From NCBI RefSeq assembly GCF_024679245.1, contig NC_090179.1, positions 928,501-992,500 of the forward strand: DNA of 64,000 nt. The letters are read 5' to 3'. Position 1 is the first letter of the stretch, and every line of letters starts with the position of its first letter. The position numbers and the translations under genes were made by a program. The notes beneath the pieces were generated by a model. That model was not told the DNA's origin, made no database searches, and saw nothing but the letters and a program-made list of their open reading frames with translations. This document shows, piece after piece, positions 22,888 through 36,240 of this stretch. Source of the DNA: Pseudorasbora parva. Its lineage: Eukaryota; Chordata; Actinopteri; Cypriniformes; Gobionidae.

Positions 22888-25800
22888 GAGAACAGGGATA
22901 GTTTAGTTTAATTACGGTTATAATATCTGCCGATGAAGAGAGAACAGGGATAGTTTAGTTTAATTACGGTTATAATATCTGCTGATGAAGAGAGAACAGG
23001 GATAGTTTAGTTTAATTATGGTTATAATATCTGCAGATGAAGAGAGAACAGGGATAGTTTAGTTTAATTACGGTTATAATATCTGCTGATGAAGAGAGAA
23101 CAGGGATAGTTTAGTTTAATTACGGTTATAATATCTGCAGATGAAGAGAGAACAGGGATAGTTTAGTTTAATTACGGTTATAATATCTGCTGATGAAGAG
23201 AGAACAGGGATAGTTTAGTTTAATTACGGTTATAATATCTGCTGATGAAGAGAGAACAGGGATAGTTTAGTTTAATTACGGTTATATCTGCTGATGAAGA
23301 GAGAACAGGGATAGTTTAGTTTAATTACGGTTATAATATCTGCTGATGAAGAGTGAACAGGGATAGTTTAGTTTAATTACGGTTATAATATCTGCTGATG
23401 AAGAGTGAACAGGGATAGTTTAGTTTAATTACGGTTATAATATCTGCTGATGAAGAGAGAACAGGGATAGTTTAGTTTAATTACGGTTATAATATCGGCT
23501 GATGAAGAGAGAACAGGGATAGTTTAGTTTAATTACGGTTATAATATCTGCCGATGAAGAGTGAACAGGGATAGTTTAGTTTAATTACGGTTATAATATC
23601 TGCCGATGAAGAGTGAACAGGGATAGTTTAGTTTAATTACGGTTATAATATCTGCTGATGAAGAGAGAACAGGGATAGTTTAGTTTAATTACGGTTATAA
23701 TATCTGCAGATGAAGAGAGAACAGGGATAGTTTAGTTAATTACGGTTATAATATCTGCAGATGAAGAGAGAACAGGGATAGTTTAGTTTAATTACGGTTA
23801 TAATATCTGCTGATGAAGAGAGAACAGGGATAGTTTAGTTTAATTACGGTTATAATATCTGCAGATGAAGAGAGAACAGGGATAGTTTAGTTTAATTACG
23901 GTTATAATATCTGCTGATGAAGAGAGAACAGGGATAGTTTAGTTTAATTACGGTTATAATATCTGCTGATGAAGAGAGAACAGGGATAGTTTAGTTTAAT
24001 TATGGTTATAATATCTGCAGATGAAGAGAGAACAGGGATAGTTTAGTTTAATTACGGTTATAATATCTGCTGATGAAGAGAGAACAGGGATAGTTTAGTT
24101 TAATTACGGTTATAATATCTGCAGATGAAGAGAGAACAGGGATAGTTTAGTTTAATTACGGTTATAATATCTGCTGATGAAGAGAGAACAGGGATAGTTT
24201 AGTTTAATTACGGTTATAATATCTGCAGATGAAGAGAGAACAGGGATAGTTTAGTTTAATTACGGTTATAATATCTGCTGATGAAGAGAGAACAGGGATA
24301 GTTTAGTTTAATTACGGTTATAATATCTGCAGATGAAGAGAGAACAGGGATAGTTTAGTTTAATTACGGATATAATATCTGCTGATGAAGAGAGAACAGG
24401 GATAGTTTAGTTTAATTACGGTTATAATATCTGCTGATGAAGAGAGAACAGGGATAGTTTAGTTTAATTACGGTTATATCTGCTGATGAAGAGAGAACAG
24501 GGATAGTTTATTTTAATTATGGTTATAATATCTGCTGATGAAGAGAGAACAGGGATAGTTTAGTTTAATTACGGTTATAATATCTGCTGATGAAGAGTGA
24601 ACAGGGATAGTTTAGTTTAATTACGGTTATAATATCTGCTGATGAAGAGAGAACAGGGATAGTTTAGTTTAATTACGGTTATAATATCTGCTGATGAAGA
24701 GTGAACAGGGATAGTTTAGTTTAATTACGGTTATAATATCTGCTGATGAAGAGTGAACAGGGATAGTTTAGTTTAATTACGGTTATAATATCTGCCGATG
24801 AAGAGAGAACAGGGATAGTTTAGTTTAATTACGGTTATAATATCTGCCGATGAAGAGTGAACAGGGATAGTTTAGTTTAATTACGGTTATAATATCTGCT
24901 GATGAAGAGAGAACAGGGATAGTTTAGTTTAATTACGGTTATAATATCGGCTGATGAAGAGAGAACAGGGATAGTTTAGTTTAATTACGGTTATAATATC
25001 TGCCGATGAAGAGTGAACAGGGATAGTTTAGTTTAATTACGGTTATAATATCTGCCGATGAAGAGTGAACAGGGATAGTTTAGTTTAATTACGGTTATAA
25101 TATCTGCTGATGAAGAGAGAACAGGGATAGTTTAGTTTAATTACAGTTATAATATCTGCAGATGAAGAGAGAACAGGGATAGTTTAGTTTAATTACGGTT
25201 ATAATATCTGCTGATGAAGAGAGAACAGGGATAGTTTAGTTTAATTACGGTTATAATATCTGCTGATGAAGAGAGAACAGGGATAGTTTAGTTTAATTAC
25301 GGTTATATCTGCTGATGAAGAGAGAACAGGGATAGTTTAGTTTAATTACGGTTATAATATCTGCTGATGAAGAGTGAACAGGGATAGTTTAGTTTAATTA
25401 CGGTTATAATATCTGCTGATGAAGAGTGAACAGGGATAGTTTAGTTTAATTACGGTTATAATATCTGCAGATGAAGAGAGAACAGGGATAGTTTAGTTTA
25501 ATTACGGTTATAATATCTGCCGATGAAGAGTGAACAGGGATAGTTTAGTTTAATTACGGTTATAATATCTGCAGATGAAGAGAGAACAGGGATAGTTTAG
25601 TTTAATTACGGTTATAATATCTGCTGATGAAGAGAGAACAGGGATAGTTTAGTTTAATTAAGGTTATAATATCTGCAGATGAAGAGAGAACAGGGATAGT
25701 TTAGTTTAATTACGGTTATAATATCTGCTGATGAAGAGAGAACAGGGATAGTTTAGTTTAATTACGGTTATAATATCTGCTGATGAAGAGAGAACAGGGA

Positions 25801-28800
25801 TAGTTTAGTTTAATTGCGGTTATATCTGCTGATGAAGAGAGAACAGGGATAGTTTAGTTTAATTACGGTTATAATATCTGCTGATGAAGAGTGAACAGGG
25901 ATAGTTTAGTTTAATTACGGTTATAATATCTGCCGATGAAGAGAGAACAGGGATATTTTAGTTTAATTACGGTTATAATATCTGCAGATGAAGAGAGAAC
26001 AGGGATAGTTTAGTTTAATTACGGTTATAATATCTGCCGATGAAGAGAGAACAGGGATAGTTTAGTTTAATTACGGTTATAATATCTGCTGATGAAGAGA
26101 GAACAGGGATAGTTTAGTTTAATTACGGTTATAATATCTGCCGATGAAGAGAGAACAGGGATAGTTTAGTTTAATTACGGTTATAATATCTGCTGATGAA
26201 GAGAGAACAGGGATAGTTTAGTTTAATTACGGTTATAATATCTGCTGATGAAGAGAGAACAGGGATAGTTTAGTTTAATTATGGTTATAATATCTGCTGA
26301 TGAAGAGTGAACAGGGATAGTTTAGTTTAATTACGGTTATAATATCTGCAGATGAAGAGAGAACAGGGATAGTTTAGTTTAATTACGGTTATAATATCTG
26401 CCGATGAAGAGTGAACAGGGATAGTTTAGTTTAATTACGGTTATAATATCTGCTGATGAAGAGTGAACAGGGATAGTTTAGTTTAATTACGGTTATAATA
26501 TCTGCTGATGAAGAGAGAACAGGGATAGTTTAGTTTAATTACGGTTATAATATCTGCTGATGAAGAGAGAACAGGGATAGTTTAGTTTAATTGCGGTTAT
26601 ATCTGCTGATGAAGAGAGAACAGGGATAGTTTAGTTTAATTACGGTTATAATATCTGCTGATGAAGAGTGAACAGGGATAGTTTAGTTTAATTACGGTTA
26701 TAATATCTGCCGATGAAGAGAGAACAGGGATATTTTAGTTTAATTACGGTTATAATATCTGCAGATGAAGAGAGAACAGGGATAGTTTAGTTTAATTACG
26801 GTTATAATATCTGCCGATGAAGAGAGAACAGGGATAGTTTAGTTTAATTACGGTTATAATATCTGCTGATGAAGAGAGAACAGGGATAGTTTAGTTTAAT
26901 TACGGTTATAATATCTGCCGATGAAGAGAGAACAGGGATAGTTTAGTTTAATTACGGTTATAATATCTGCTGATGAAGAGAGAACAGGGATAGTTTAGTT
27001 TAATTACGGTTATAATATCTGCTGATGAAGAGAGAACAGGGATAGTTTAGTTTAATTATGGTTATAATATCTGCTGATGAAGAGTGAACAGGGATAGTTT
27101 AGTTTAATTACGGTTATAATATCTGCAGATGAAGAGAGAACAGGGATAGTTTAGTTTAATTACGGTTATAATATCTGCCGATGAAGAGTGAACAGGGATA
27201 GTTTAGTTTAATTACGGTTATAATATCTGCTGATGAAGAGTGAACAGGGATAGTTTAGTTTAATTACGGTTATAATATCTGCTGATGAAGAGTGAACGGG
27301 GATAGTTTAGTTTAATTACGGTTATAATATCTGCTGATGAAGAGAGAACAGGGATAGTTTAGTTTAATTACGGTTATAATATCTGCAGATGAAGAGAGAA
27401 CAGGGATAGTTTAGTTTAATTACGGTTATAATATCTGCTGATGAAGAGAGAACAGGGATAGTTTAGTTTAATTATGGTTATAATATCTGCAGATGAAGAG
27501 AGAACAGGGATAGTTTAGTTTAATTACGGTTATAATATCTGCTGATGAAGAGAGAACAGGGATAGTTTAGTTTAATTACGGTTATAATATCTGCAGATGA
27601 AGAGAGAACAGGGATAGTTTAGTTTAATTACGGTTATAATATCTGCTGATGAAGAGAGAACAGGGATAGTTTAGTTTAATTACGGTTATAATATCTGCTG
27701 ATGAAGAGAGAACAGGGATAGTTTAGTTTAATTACGGTTATAATATCTGCTGATGAAGAGAGAACAGGGATAGTTTAGTTTAATTACGGTTATATCTGCT
27801 GATGAAGAGAGAACAGGGATAGTTTAGTTTAATTACGGTTATAATATCTGCTGATGAAGAGTGAACAGGGATAGTTTAGTTTAATTACGGTTATAATATC
27901 TGCCGATGAAGAGAGAACAGGGATATTTTAGTTTAATTACGGTTATAATATCTGCCGATGAAGAGAGAACAGGGATAGTTTAGTTTAATTACGGTTATAA
28001 TATCTGCCGATGAAGAGAGAACAGGGATAGTTTAGTTTAATTACGGTTATAATATCTGCTGATGAAGAGTGAACAGGGATAGTTTAGTTTAATTATGGTT
28101 ATAATATCTGCTGATGAAGAGTGAACAGGGATAGTTTAGTTTAATTACGGTTATAATATCTGCAGATGAAGAGAGAACAGGGATAGTTTAGTTTAATTAC
28201 GGTTATAATATCTGCCGATGAAGAGTGAACAGGGATAGTTTAGTTTAATTACGGTTATAATATCTGCTGATGAAGAGTGAACAGGGATAGTTTAGTTTAA
28301 TTACGGTTATAATATCTGCTGATGAAGAGTGAACGGGGATAGTTTAGTTTAATTACGGTTATAATATCTGCTGATGAAGAGAGAACAGGGATAGTTTAGT
28401 TTAATTACGGTTATAATATCTGCAGATGAAGAGAGAACAGGGATAGTTTAGTTTAATTACGGTTATAATATCTGCTGATGAAGAGAGAACAGGGATAGTT
28501 TAGTTTAATTATGGTTATAATATCTGCAGATGAAGAGAGAACAGGGATAGTTTAGTTTAATTACGGTTATAATATCTGCTGATGAAGAGAGAACAGGGAT
28601 AGTTTAGTTTAATTACGGTTATAATATCTGCAGATGAAGAGAGAACAGGGATAGTTTAGTTTAATTACGGTTATAATATCTGCTGATGAAGAGAGAACAG
28701 GGATAGTTTAGTTTAATTACGGTTATAATATCTGCTGATGAAGAGAGAACAGGGATAGTTTAGTTTAATTACGGTTATAATATCTGCTGATGAAGAGAGA

Positions 28801-29500
28801 ACAGGGATAGTTTAGTTTAATTACGGTTATATCTGCTGATGAAGAGAGAACAGGGATAGTTTAGTTTAATTACGGTTATAATATCTGCTGATGAAGAGTG
28901 AACAGGGATAGTTTAGTTTAATTACGGTTATAATATCTGCTGATGAAGAGTGAACAGGGATAGTTAAGTTTAATTACGGTTATAATATCTGCAGATGAAG
29001 AGAGAACAGGGATAGTTTAGTTTAATTACGGTTATAATATCTGCTGATGAAGAGTGAACAGGGATAGTTTAGATTAATTACGGTTATAATATCTGCTGAT
29101 GAAGAGTGAACAGGGATAGTTTAGTTTAATTACGGTTATAATATCTGCTGATGAAGAGAGAACAGGGATAGTTTAGTTTAATTACGGTTATAATATCTGC
29201 TGATGAAGAGTGAACAGGGATAGTTTAGTTTAATTACGGTTATAATATCTGCTGATGAAGAGTGAACAGGGATAGTTTAGTTTAATTACGGTTATAATAT
29301 CTGCCGATGAAGAGAGAACAGGGATAGTTTAGTTTAATTACCGTTATAATATCTGCAGATGAAGAGAGAACAGGGATAGTTTAGTTTAATAGCGGTTATA
29401 ATATCTGCTGATGAAGAGTGAACAGGGATAGTTTAGTTTAATAGCGGTTATAATATCTGCTGATGAAGAGTGAACAGGGATAGTTTAGTTTAATTATGGT
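22888..29500 (+). repeat. 52-bp minisatellite array A, about 127 copies
   Basis: A 6.6-kb tandem array. The unit begins GAACAGGGATAGTTTAG, passes through TTTAATTACGGTTATAA and ends CTGCTGATGAAGAGA. Variable positions include the base before GATGA (T, A or C), GAGAGAAC versus GAGTGAAC, and TACGG versus TATGG. Seven units lack AAT (GGTTATATCTG) and are 49 bp: near 23281, 24474, 25302, 25819, 26597, 27790 and 28826. The unit length is not a multiple of three and stops occur throughout, so the array is not coding. The last two complete units before the end carry TAATAGCGG. Array B (44381-49425) is the same unit on the other strand. Confidence 0.99.
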
Positions 29501-30236
29501 CAATAAAAAAATAGACTGGAGGAATGATACTGAAAATTCAGCTTTGATCACAAAAATAATTTTAATAATGATCATAGATCATTTAAAGTATAATAAATTG
29601 AAAACCAATTATTTTAAATTGTAATAATATATCACAATATTACATTTTTTCCTGTATTTTTGATCAAATAAATGCAGGCTTGATGAGCAATATAAACTTC
29701 TTTCAAAAACATTACAAATAGTAATGTGTCCAAACTTTTGGCCTGTACTTTATATATTTGAAGTGTAATTTGATGTGTTTCATTTGCCTCTAGTACCATT
29801 AGATTACATGGAGAAGGCAGTGTTTATGACCTATACCGACTGGGTTACAATAAAAGCTGTTGTTGGACTAACAAGGAAGTTTTCAGTTCTGAAACTTACA
29901 GGATATTCTCATAGTATGATGACCACTTTTGTCAAAAGCTCAAGGGAAATTTGATTTCTCAGTTCATGACCCCTTTAATATCTGAGTCAGAGGAGAAGCA
30001 GTTTGCATTGTATCCATTTTTCTGCGATTACATGAATGTGCTCTCCGGTTACAATAATGCCCTCAACATTTGTAAATAAAATAGACCATAGAAACCTGTG
30101 GGTATGATTAAAATGATCCACAATACCTGAACCATGTGCTGACATTCAGGCTCTGTAAACTCAATTGAAACAGGAGGCAGGTGTGTGTCAAACTCGCTGT
30201 CAGAGAGGAGAGTGAGAAAGAGTAGAAATTAAAGAT
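29501..30236. repeat. Decayed repeats, including a shared TTTAA-ended module
   Basis: Bases 29501-29760 match a common fish repeat (phrases TGATCAAATAAATGCAGG and GTGTCCAAACTTTTGG). Bases 29849-29975 carry a module with GACTAACAAGGAAGTTTT and AAAAGCTCAAGGGAAA that recurs at 35836-35955 and 51549-51682. No gene seen. Confidence 0.55.
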
Positions 30237-31253
30237 TTAAAGGTGCCCTAGAATGATTTGAAACAATATGTTAAATTGTTCTCTGATATATAGGGTATGT
30301 GGCTTATTTAAGGGCAAAAATTGTCCAGATACAGTTTTACAGGTCCATTTACAACCCTATAAATTGTCCCTAGGATGTAATGCTCTGTTTTTGCCTTATT
30401 TGGAAGAGTCATGAATATTAATGTTGAGCTCTGCTCTGATTGGCTCAGCAGTTTAGCTGTTCAGCTCGTGAGTCCTGACAGAACACAGACCGACTGAACG
30501 ACACTTTAAGCAGAACATCTCAAATGGAGATTGATAAAAAGCAGCTTACTTATTTATTTGGTGTTTTCAGATCATCCGCGAGCGAGAAAGAGCCCGCGTT
30601 CTTGCGGTTGCCAGATTTCAGTAATTAAATCCCCCAAACAGAGCTTTTCTGTGAAAAAAACACATCTGGTGTTTCACCTAAACATGTCCAATGTGGCAAC
30701 CATATGCACACGAGCTCTTTCTCTCTCTCACGCGCGCGCGCGCCGGTGATCTGAAAACACCAATAAACAAGTAAGCAGCATTTCAGCAATCTCCATTTGA
30801 GATGTTCTGCTTAAAATGTGTCATTCAGTCTACATTTTAGACTTGTCTTTTGTCTAGACTTTTGTCTTTTTTCGTCAATGATATTGCATGTTTAAATAAC
30901 GTTAGTCACAATGTAGGCTAAGGTTATGCAGTGACTGTGAAATACAAATAGGCAAAAACATCATAGGAAACCCCATACTTCAGTTCTCAAAAATATAAAT
31001 ATATGACTTATATGTTTACTAAATCAATAGCCTTGTCAAATGACTATCGTTTTAACTTATATGGTGGTAAAGGTGACGTTTGCTAGAAGGATCGAGTGAA
31101 TGATCTGTAAGCAAGGTATCTACGGTTGTATTTTGTAATACAAAATAATATTCCCCTTTGTCATTACACACACTAGTCTTGTATGGTACTTGGTGTTTCC
31201 TATTGTTACTGTACTAGCATCTTGCGTTATCTAGACAATGCGGTCTCTCTAAG

Positions 31254-31905
31254 GCCCCATTTACACTGCATGGTTCAAGTGACCCAATTCCGATTTTTTT
31301 CCATGAATTCCGATATCCTCAGATCGGATTCAGGCCTCACTCATATGTGGTAATAAATCCGATATGATTCGGATGCGTGCATTAGCGTCTGCCATGTAAG
31401 CGATCAAATCGGATATTCCCCAGTAAATGCGAGTCGTACGTCATTGGAAAAAGGACAGAGGCGAATGACGTCAACTCAGGTGGACACAAACTGCGATCCA
31501 GGACCAGTGTTGCCAAGTCTGCGGTTTTCATGCGGAATTGGGCTACTTTAACACAGTTTTGAGTTGCAGTTGGACGGGTTTTGTTGTGAAAACCTGGCAA
31601 CCCCGTCAAGGGCTCTCCTCTTTTTCTCCGCCTTAAGAGAGAAATGTTTTGCCGACTTTAAAGATGTGTGGAACAGTGCAGACAGCAAAACATTGTGCAA
31701 TCATTTTGTCTGCGTCCATTGCATATCGCGCTGTTTTTCCTTTCACCGGTTAAGAACGTCTTGGGCTGTTTTGCCAGTGTACAGTGTAAATGCAAATATC
31801 GGATACGGGTCGCTTTTGAAAAGATGATGTAAGCAGGTCGTCAAAAAAATTGGATATAGTCACCAAATCAGAATTGTGCATCAAGAACTGCAGTGTAAAT
31901 GCAGC
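31254..31905. mobile_element. Nested short TIR element (CATTTACACTGCA ends)
   Basis: GCCCCATTTACACTGCA on the left and TGCAGTGTAAATGCAGC on the right form a 17-bp TIR with two mismatches. CTAAG flanks both sides (31249-31253 and 31906-31910). No transposase. It is inserted in the TTAA element at 30241-33830. Confidence 0.65.
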
Positions 31906-32289
31906 CTAAGAAACTTTTAATTTAATCAGAAATTGTTTTAACAGTCAATAAGTGGATAAATCGCTACTTACTGCTTGCAGGAATACCACTTTCTTCAGTT
32001 TAAGACGCTGAGCGAAGCTTGCTTGAAATGGGCCGAACAAACGAACGATCTTGAATTAAATTGTTGTGGCATCGGATTATAAACCTCAACCATGACTGTT
32101 GACATTTTTTATCTGTGGGAATGATATGTAAAGTCCTCAGGTCTCCTGAACAGCCTGAACATGAAGTGTGTCCATGAGAGCAGCTTGTTTTGATGATTCG
32201 CTCCGTCATTTCCGCCTGAAAATGCACGTTTGGACAGAAGCAAATGTTGGGGGCGTGCACATAAATGATCCCCAACACTTGCGTCACGG

Positions 32290-33661
32290 CACGGGCGTAG
32301 ATTACGCGGGGGATGGGGGGGACGTGTCCCCCTCACTTTTAATAAAATGTATTTTCCTAATCGACCCGCTCCGAGCGGGATTTGAACCGACGTAACCCTG
32401 CGCGGCCGCGGGCAAGTCAACAGGGACGCTAAAGACAGCTTTCTCTAATCTCGGTTGAAAGCGCTTCACGCGTCACGGTCAAATGTGAATACATCAAGAT
32501 TTAAATTCAGAGACAAAAAATAATCTATGCATGACCTGCTGTCATTTTATTCGTATCTAAATATGAGGAGGGCGCTCTCACAGAAAGTCCAAAAGCGGAT
32601 TCGTAGAAACTTTGTCACTGGAGCTGCAGCTGAAGGAAAACAATCGTTATGAGAAATGAAACGTGACGACGACAATCAGACGAGTGCGACAATAGATGCT
32701 TTATGTGTGTTTTTCAAGTCATCTCAATGTAGCCTATTTATTGACAATAAAGTATCATATGAATAATGCAGCTTTTTTAATGTTTAGTTTCTTCTGCTCA
32801 CCAAGGCTGCATTTATTTAATCAAAAATAGTTAAACAGTAATATTGTGAAATATTATTACAAATTAAAACAGCTTTTTTCCTATGTGAATATATAGTGAT
32901 TTATTCCTGTGATCATAATCAAGTAACATTTATGATTATTATCTGTGTTGAAAACAGTTGTGCTGCTTTGAAATGTTGTGGAAACCATGATAGCCTACAT
33001 GTTATTTTTCAGGATTCTTTGATGAATAGAAAGTTCAATGGACAGTATTTATTTGGATTTATTAAATAAATTATTATCTTTTATAATATTAAAAATATCA
33101 CATGTGATCAATTTAATGCATGTCGGATCAATAAAAGTATTCATTTCTATCTTTTTTAATTGTACCACAAATGTTTAGATGGTTTCCACAAAATGTAAGC
33201 ATCACCATGCACAACTGATAATAATTATCAGCACAACTGATAATAATCCTAAATGTGTGTTGATCATCAGATCCTCATCTGAGAATGATTAGTGAAGGAT
33301 CATGTGATGCTGAAGACTGGAGTAATGATGATAAATTCAGCTTTGATCACAGGAATAAATCACACTTTACTATATATTCACATAGAGAAAAGCTGGTTTA
33401 CATCAGAATATATATATACTTTGCATAAAATCTATGGAGACTTAATGCACAAGTGTTTGTAGGAAACCAATCATAAAATTGGCATAAAATATAGGAGAAT
33501 AATATTATAGATATTAGAGGTTATTGTTCAGCAGTGTATTTGATATCTTTCCCAATTAAAAGCAAGAGATGCGATAAATTATATCGGTCCAAAAAACAAA
33601 AACAAATTGGTATTACGACATTTCTGTCCCCCTCACTCCTGAAAAGACGGCTACGCCCCTG
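32290..33661. mobile_element. Nested hAT-like non-autonomous element, 8-bp TSD
   Basis: CACGGGCGTAG at 32290 and CTACGCCCCTG ending at 33661 are near-perfect inverted ends. CGTCACGG is duplicated on both sides (32282-32289 and 33662-33669), the 8-bp signature of hAT transposition. The subterminal text also matches in reverse (GTCCCCCTCAC near 32327 and 33626). The interior contains a tRNA-like stretch (32355-32440) and an inverted pair at about 32870-32920 and 33335-33385. No transposase. Confidence 0.88.
32355..32440 (-). other. tRNA-like (SINE-type) B-box stretch
   Basis: On the minus strand the sequence contains GGTTCAAATCCCGCTCGGAG, which fits the RNA polymerase III B box and T-arm. I cannot fold a full cloverleaf, and no clear A box is present. 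It is probably a tRNA-derived repeat piece and not a working tRNA. Confidence 0.3.
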
Positions 33662-33834
33662 CGTCACGGTTGGGTTTATGTTGAGAAGCACTTTTTTTTC
33701 TCTGTTGTGTTTTGGATTCACGAGATGTACATCAGAAGTAGGAGGCAGTGGTGTTTGAGACTCACAGTATGTGATGTTCTGTTCATTTCACCACGGCAAG
33801 GTTGATTCAATTTTTCATTCTAGGGCACCTTTAA

Positions 33835-34555
33835 AAATATACTCAAAAAAGTACTTGAAAAAATTACTTACAGTAACACGAGTAGTTGTAATTTATTATT
33901 TCTGCCTATGATATAGTTGACAGTTTAGTCACTAGTTTGATTTACTGACAGACAAAGAACATGAATCATATCAGAAATCACTGGTCTCAGATCAGGATTA
34001 ACACACGGGTACTTACATGTTGTGGCATTACTGTCGAGTCCATATCGTAAAAGTTTGTTTGCAAAACCTGCGCTGAAATTTGATGAAAACTGATTTGCCA
34101 AAGAATCCACAGTGAAATATAACGAATACAAATAAATAGTGCTCAAATGAGACATGCATTCACAGAGTTGTGAAACCCTGAGAAAACGATTAACCTGTAG
34201 TGATGGCCGATTTCGAAACACCGCTTCATGAAGCGTCAAAGGTTTACAGATCTTCTGTTTTGTATCAGTGGTTCGAAGCACATATCAAACTGGCAAAGTC
34301 ACATTATTAAAAACGAGGCTTTGTTACGTTATCACTGTTTTGATAAGTGTCCATAGGTTTTATCTATTGGTTTTAATCTCTGATCAGTTTTATTTATTTG
34401 TTAAAGTTTTAATGAGACATTAGTATAATTAAAAGGATTAATAGTAGTTAAAGGGGCGGTGTAACACTCAGTTTCAGTCAATCTCATGTCAATCTTGAGT
34501 ACCTATAGAGTAGTATTGCATCCTTCATATCTGTCACATCTGTTCAGTGTCTGGC
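33835..34555. other. Unassigned AT-rich sequence
   Basis: No gene recognised. The ORF at 34281-33925 (minus, 118 codons) shows no domain. Confidence 0.4.
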
Positions 34556-34922
34556 ACTCTGTGGGACTTTTATGTTGAAGGTATCTGTGCATTTTTCTGT
34601 GTCCTGTTTCCTGTGGAGTTTGTAGTTCTTGTAGTTTTTTATGTTGATTAGTTTTCCCAGATGTTTCCCATTTACCACTCCCCTTATTATCTTGTTAGCC
34701 TTGTTCCCTGGTGTGTATTTATACCTCTGTGAATCAGTTGTTCTCTGTCGGTCATTGTTTGCTGTTATGCAGGTATTTCACAGTTCTCTGTTCCCCGTGT
34801 TTTCTTTTCGTTTGCTCAGTGTTATTTTGTTCCTGATTTTTGATTGTTTTGGTTATTAAATTTCCCCTGCATTTGGATTCCGCTTCTCTGCCTGCCGTCT
34901 GTTTATTCCCCGTTCCGTGACA
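34556..34922 (+). repeat. LTR-like repeat ending CCGTGACA
   Basis: A T-rich stretch with TTATTAAATTTCCCC, TGCATTTGGATTCCG and the terminus CGTTCCGTGACA resembles a common fish LTR-type repeat. The reverse of the same kind of end (TGTCACGGATCTATG) opens the stretch at 60852. No flanking duplication was identified. Confidence 0.35.
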
Positions 34923-35975
34923 ATATCTCTGAAAAGTCTTTAGTTTTATTATATTTATAAAAGAAATATAGGCTGTACCGAGTCTTTCCGGAAAAAACCG
35001 AGCGGCTGGAGGCGTATCGAGTGGGCGGAGCTAAAGAATGGCGAGCGCGCGAAGCGGTGACGTCCTCAAGCGTGGAGAAACCCATCGCTATCGATCTCAG
35101 CTAATAGATATATGATCCAGAGTCAGATCCGGAGGCTGAAATAAATTGAACAGGAGAAACAGCAGCAGCAGGACGTCCGTCTCTGTGGTATGGACTGTAT
35201 TTAGTGGCCTGTCAACATTTGTGTGTGTTTACTCGCAGTTTATGAGGACATGATTCGGTTTATGGACTATTGTATGCGACTAAACCTTAGCAGTAGCAAG
35301 CAAAACGGTTTTGCACGTCAGACTAGTGTAACGTTATACAGAGAACAACAAATGGAGTCCGTTAGCGCATTTGAATGACGAAGCACGCGATCGTGTCGTT
35401 TCTGATGTTTACTCACGCGACGATAGCCGACAGCACAGACATTTGAAGCAGTTTTACTCACCGGCTGCTTCCAAAGCAGGACCGAACCTTTATCGCTGGG
35501 ACCGCTCCGTCAAAAACACACTTCTTGGAGTGTGGAGATCCACTTTGCAATGCGCCTGGATCGACTGGATCTGCAGCTGAGAGAGTGTTTATGGGCGTGC
35601 ATTTCCTCTCTCGCTCTAGTCACGCGCGCGCGCCCTACCGGGAGAAGAGCCCGTACGGCCCATACAAGGACCTTCCGCTCTATTAACGTCAAGCCGACCC
35701 ATACTCGAAAAAAACTCTCCGAAACTTGTGAGAAACCGGAAGGAGTATTTTTGACACAGAAATACTCCATCAAACGTCCAACATTAGTTTTTGAAACTTT
35801 GTCTATGTTTAGGATGGGAATCCAAGTCTTTAAAAAATATAAAAGCTTTTCTTTGACTAACAATGAAGTTTTCAGGTCTGAAACTTACAGGATATTCTTA
35901 TATTACCATGACCTTTAAATATCAAAAGCTCAAGGGAAAGTGGATTCAATTCATCAATAGTCTCTTGTTTAGCTG
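34923..35975 (+). repeat. CpG-rich repeat, right inverted copy
   Basis: Bases 35165-35838 are the reverse complement of parts of 17466-18250 (shared AAACCTTAGCAGTAGC, GGCTGCTTCCAAAGCA, CCCTACCGGGAGAAGAG). Bases 35836-35955 carry the module also seen at 29849-29975 and 51549-51682. The ORFs here (35371-35580, 35532-35918, 35863-35510) are by-products of GC-rich repeat sequence. Confidence 0.65.
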
Positions 35976-36109
35976 AGCCATCTATGGAACAAATAAAACA
36001 ATCTCTGAAAATGTATAAATTAACAAATTATACAGACACATGATATTTACTCTTATTAGATGATTAGTTCACTTTTAATAAAACATTTGCAATGGGGTTG
36101 TAAAAGTTG

Positions 36110-36240
36110 TTTTTATGCATGAGTTTTATTGCATTTACACTGTTCTGGCCAGGATTCGAACCCAAGGATGCAGCGTTGCAGTCAAGAACACTATCCTCTA
36201 TCAACACACTTCCTTGATTGACACAAACAACATAGATTAT
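36110..36240 (-). other. tRNA-like / SINE remnant
   Basis: On the minus strand TTGGGTTCGAATCCTGGCC gives a good B box and T-arm, preceded by TTGACTGCAACGC in the place of an anticodon arm. The 5' half (GTGTTGATAGAGGATAG) is too degraded for a cloverleaf. I consider it a tRNA-derived repeat. Confidence 0.4.

Larger units (their letters stand above)
30241..33830 (+). mobile_element. TTAA-flanked non-autonomous element, with two nested insertions
   Basis: TTAA at 30237-30240 and 33831-33834 flanks ends AGGTGCCCTAGAATGA and, reversed, AGGTGCCCTAGAATGA (33815-33830), a perfect 16-bp TIR. No transposase is present. Inside, 30505-30590 and 30740-30825 are inverted to each other (GGAGATTG and CAATCTCC zones). 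Two other elements interrupt it, at 31254-31905 and 32290-33661. A second copy in opposite orientation lies at 59166-60243. The TTAA target is typical of the piggyBac superfamily, though the ends start AGG and not CCC, so the class is inferred. Confidence 0.8.

Noticed and set aside
22888..29500. CRISPR-like or phage-like direct repeat array
   Set aside because: Units are contiguous with no unique spacers, the sequence is eukaryotic and no cas genes exist. It is a minisatellite.
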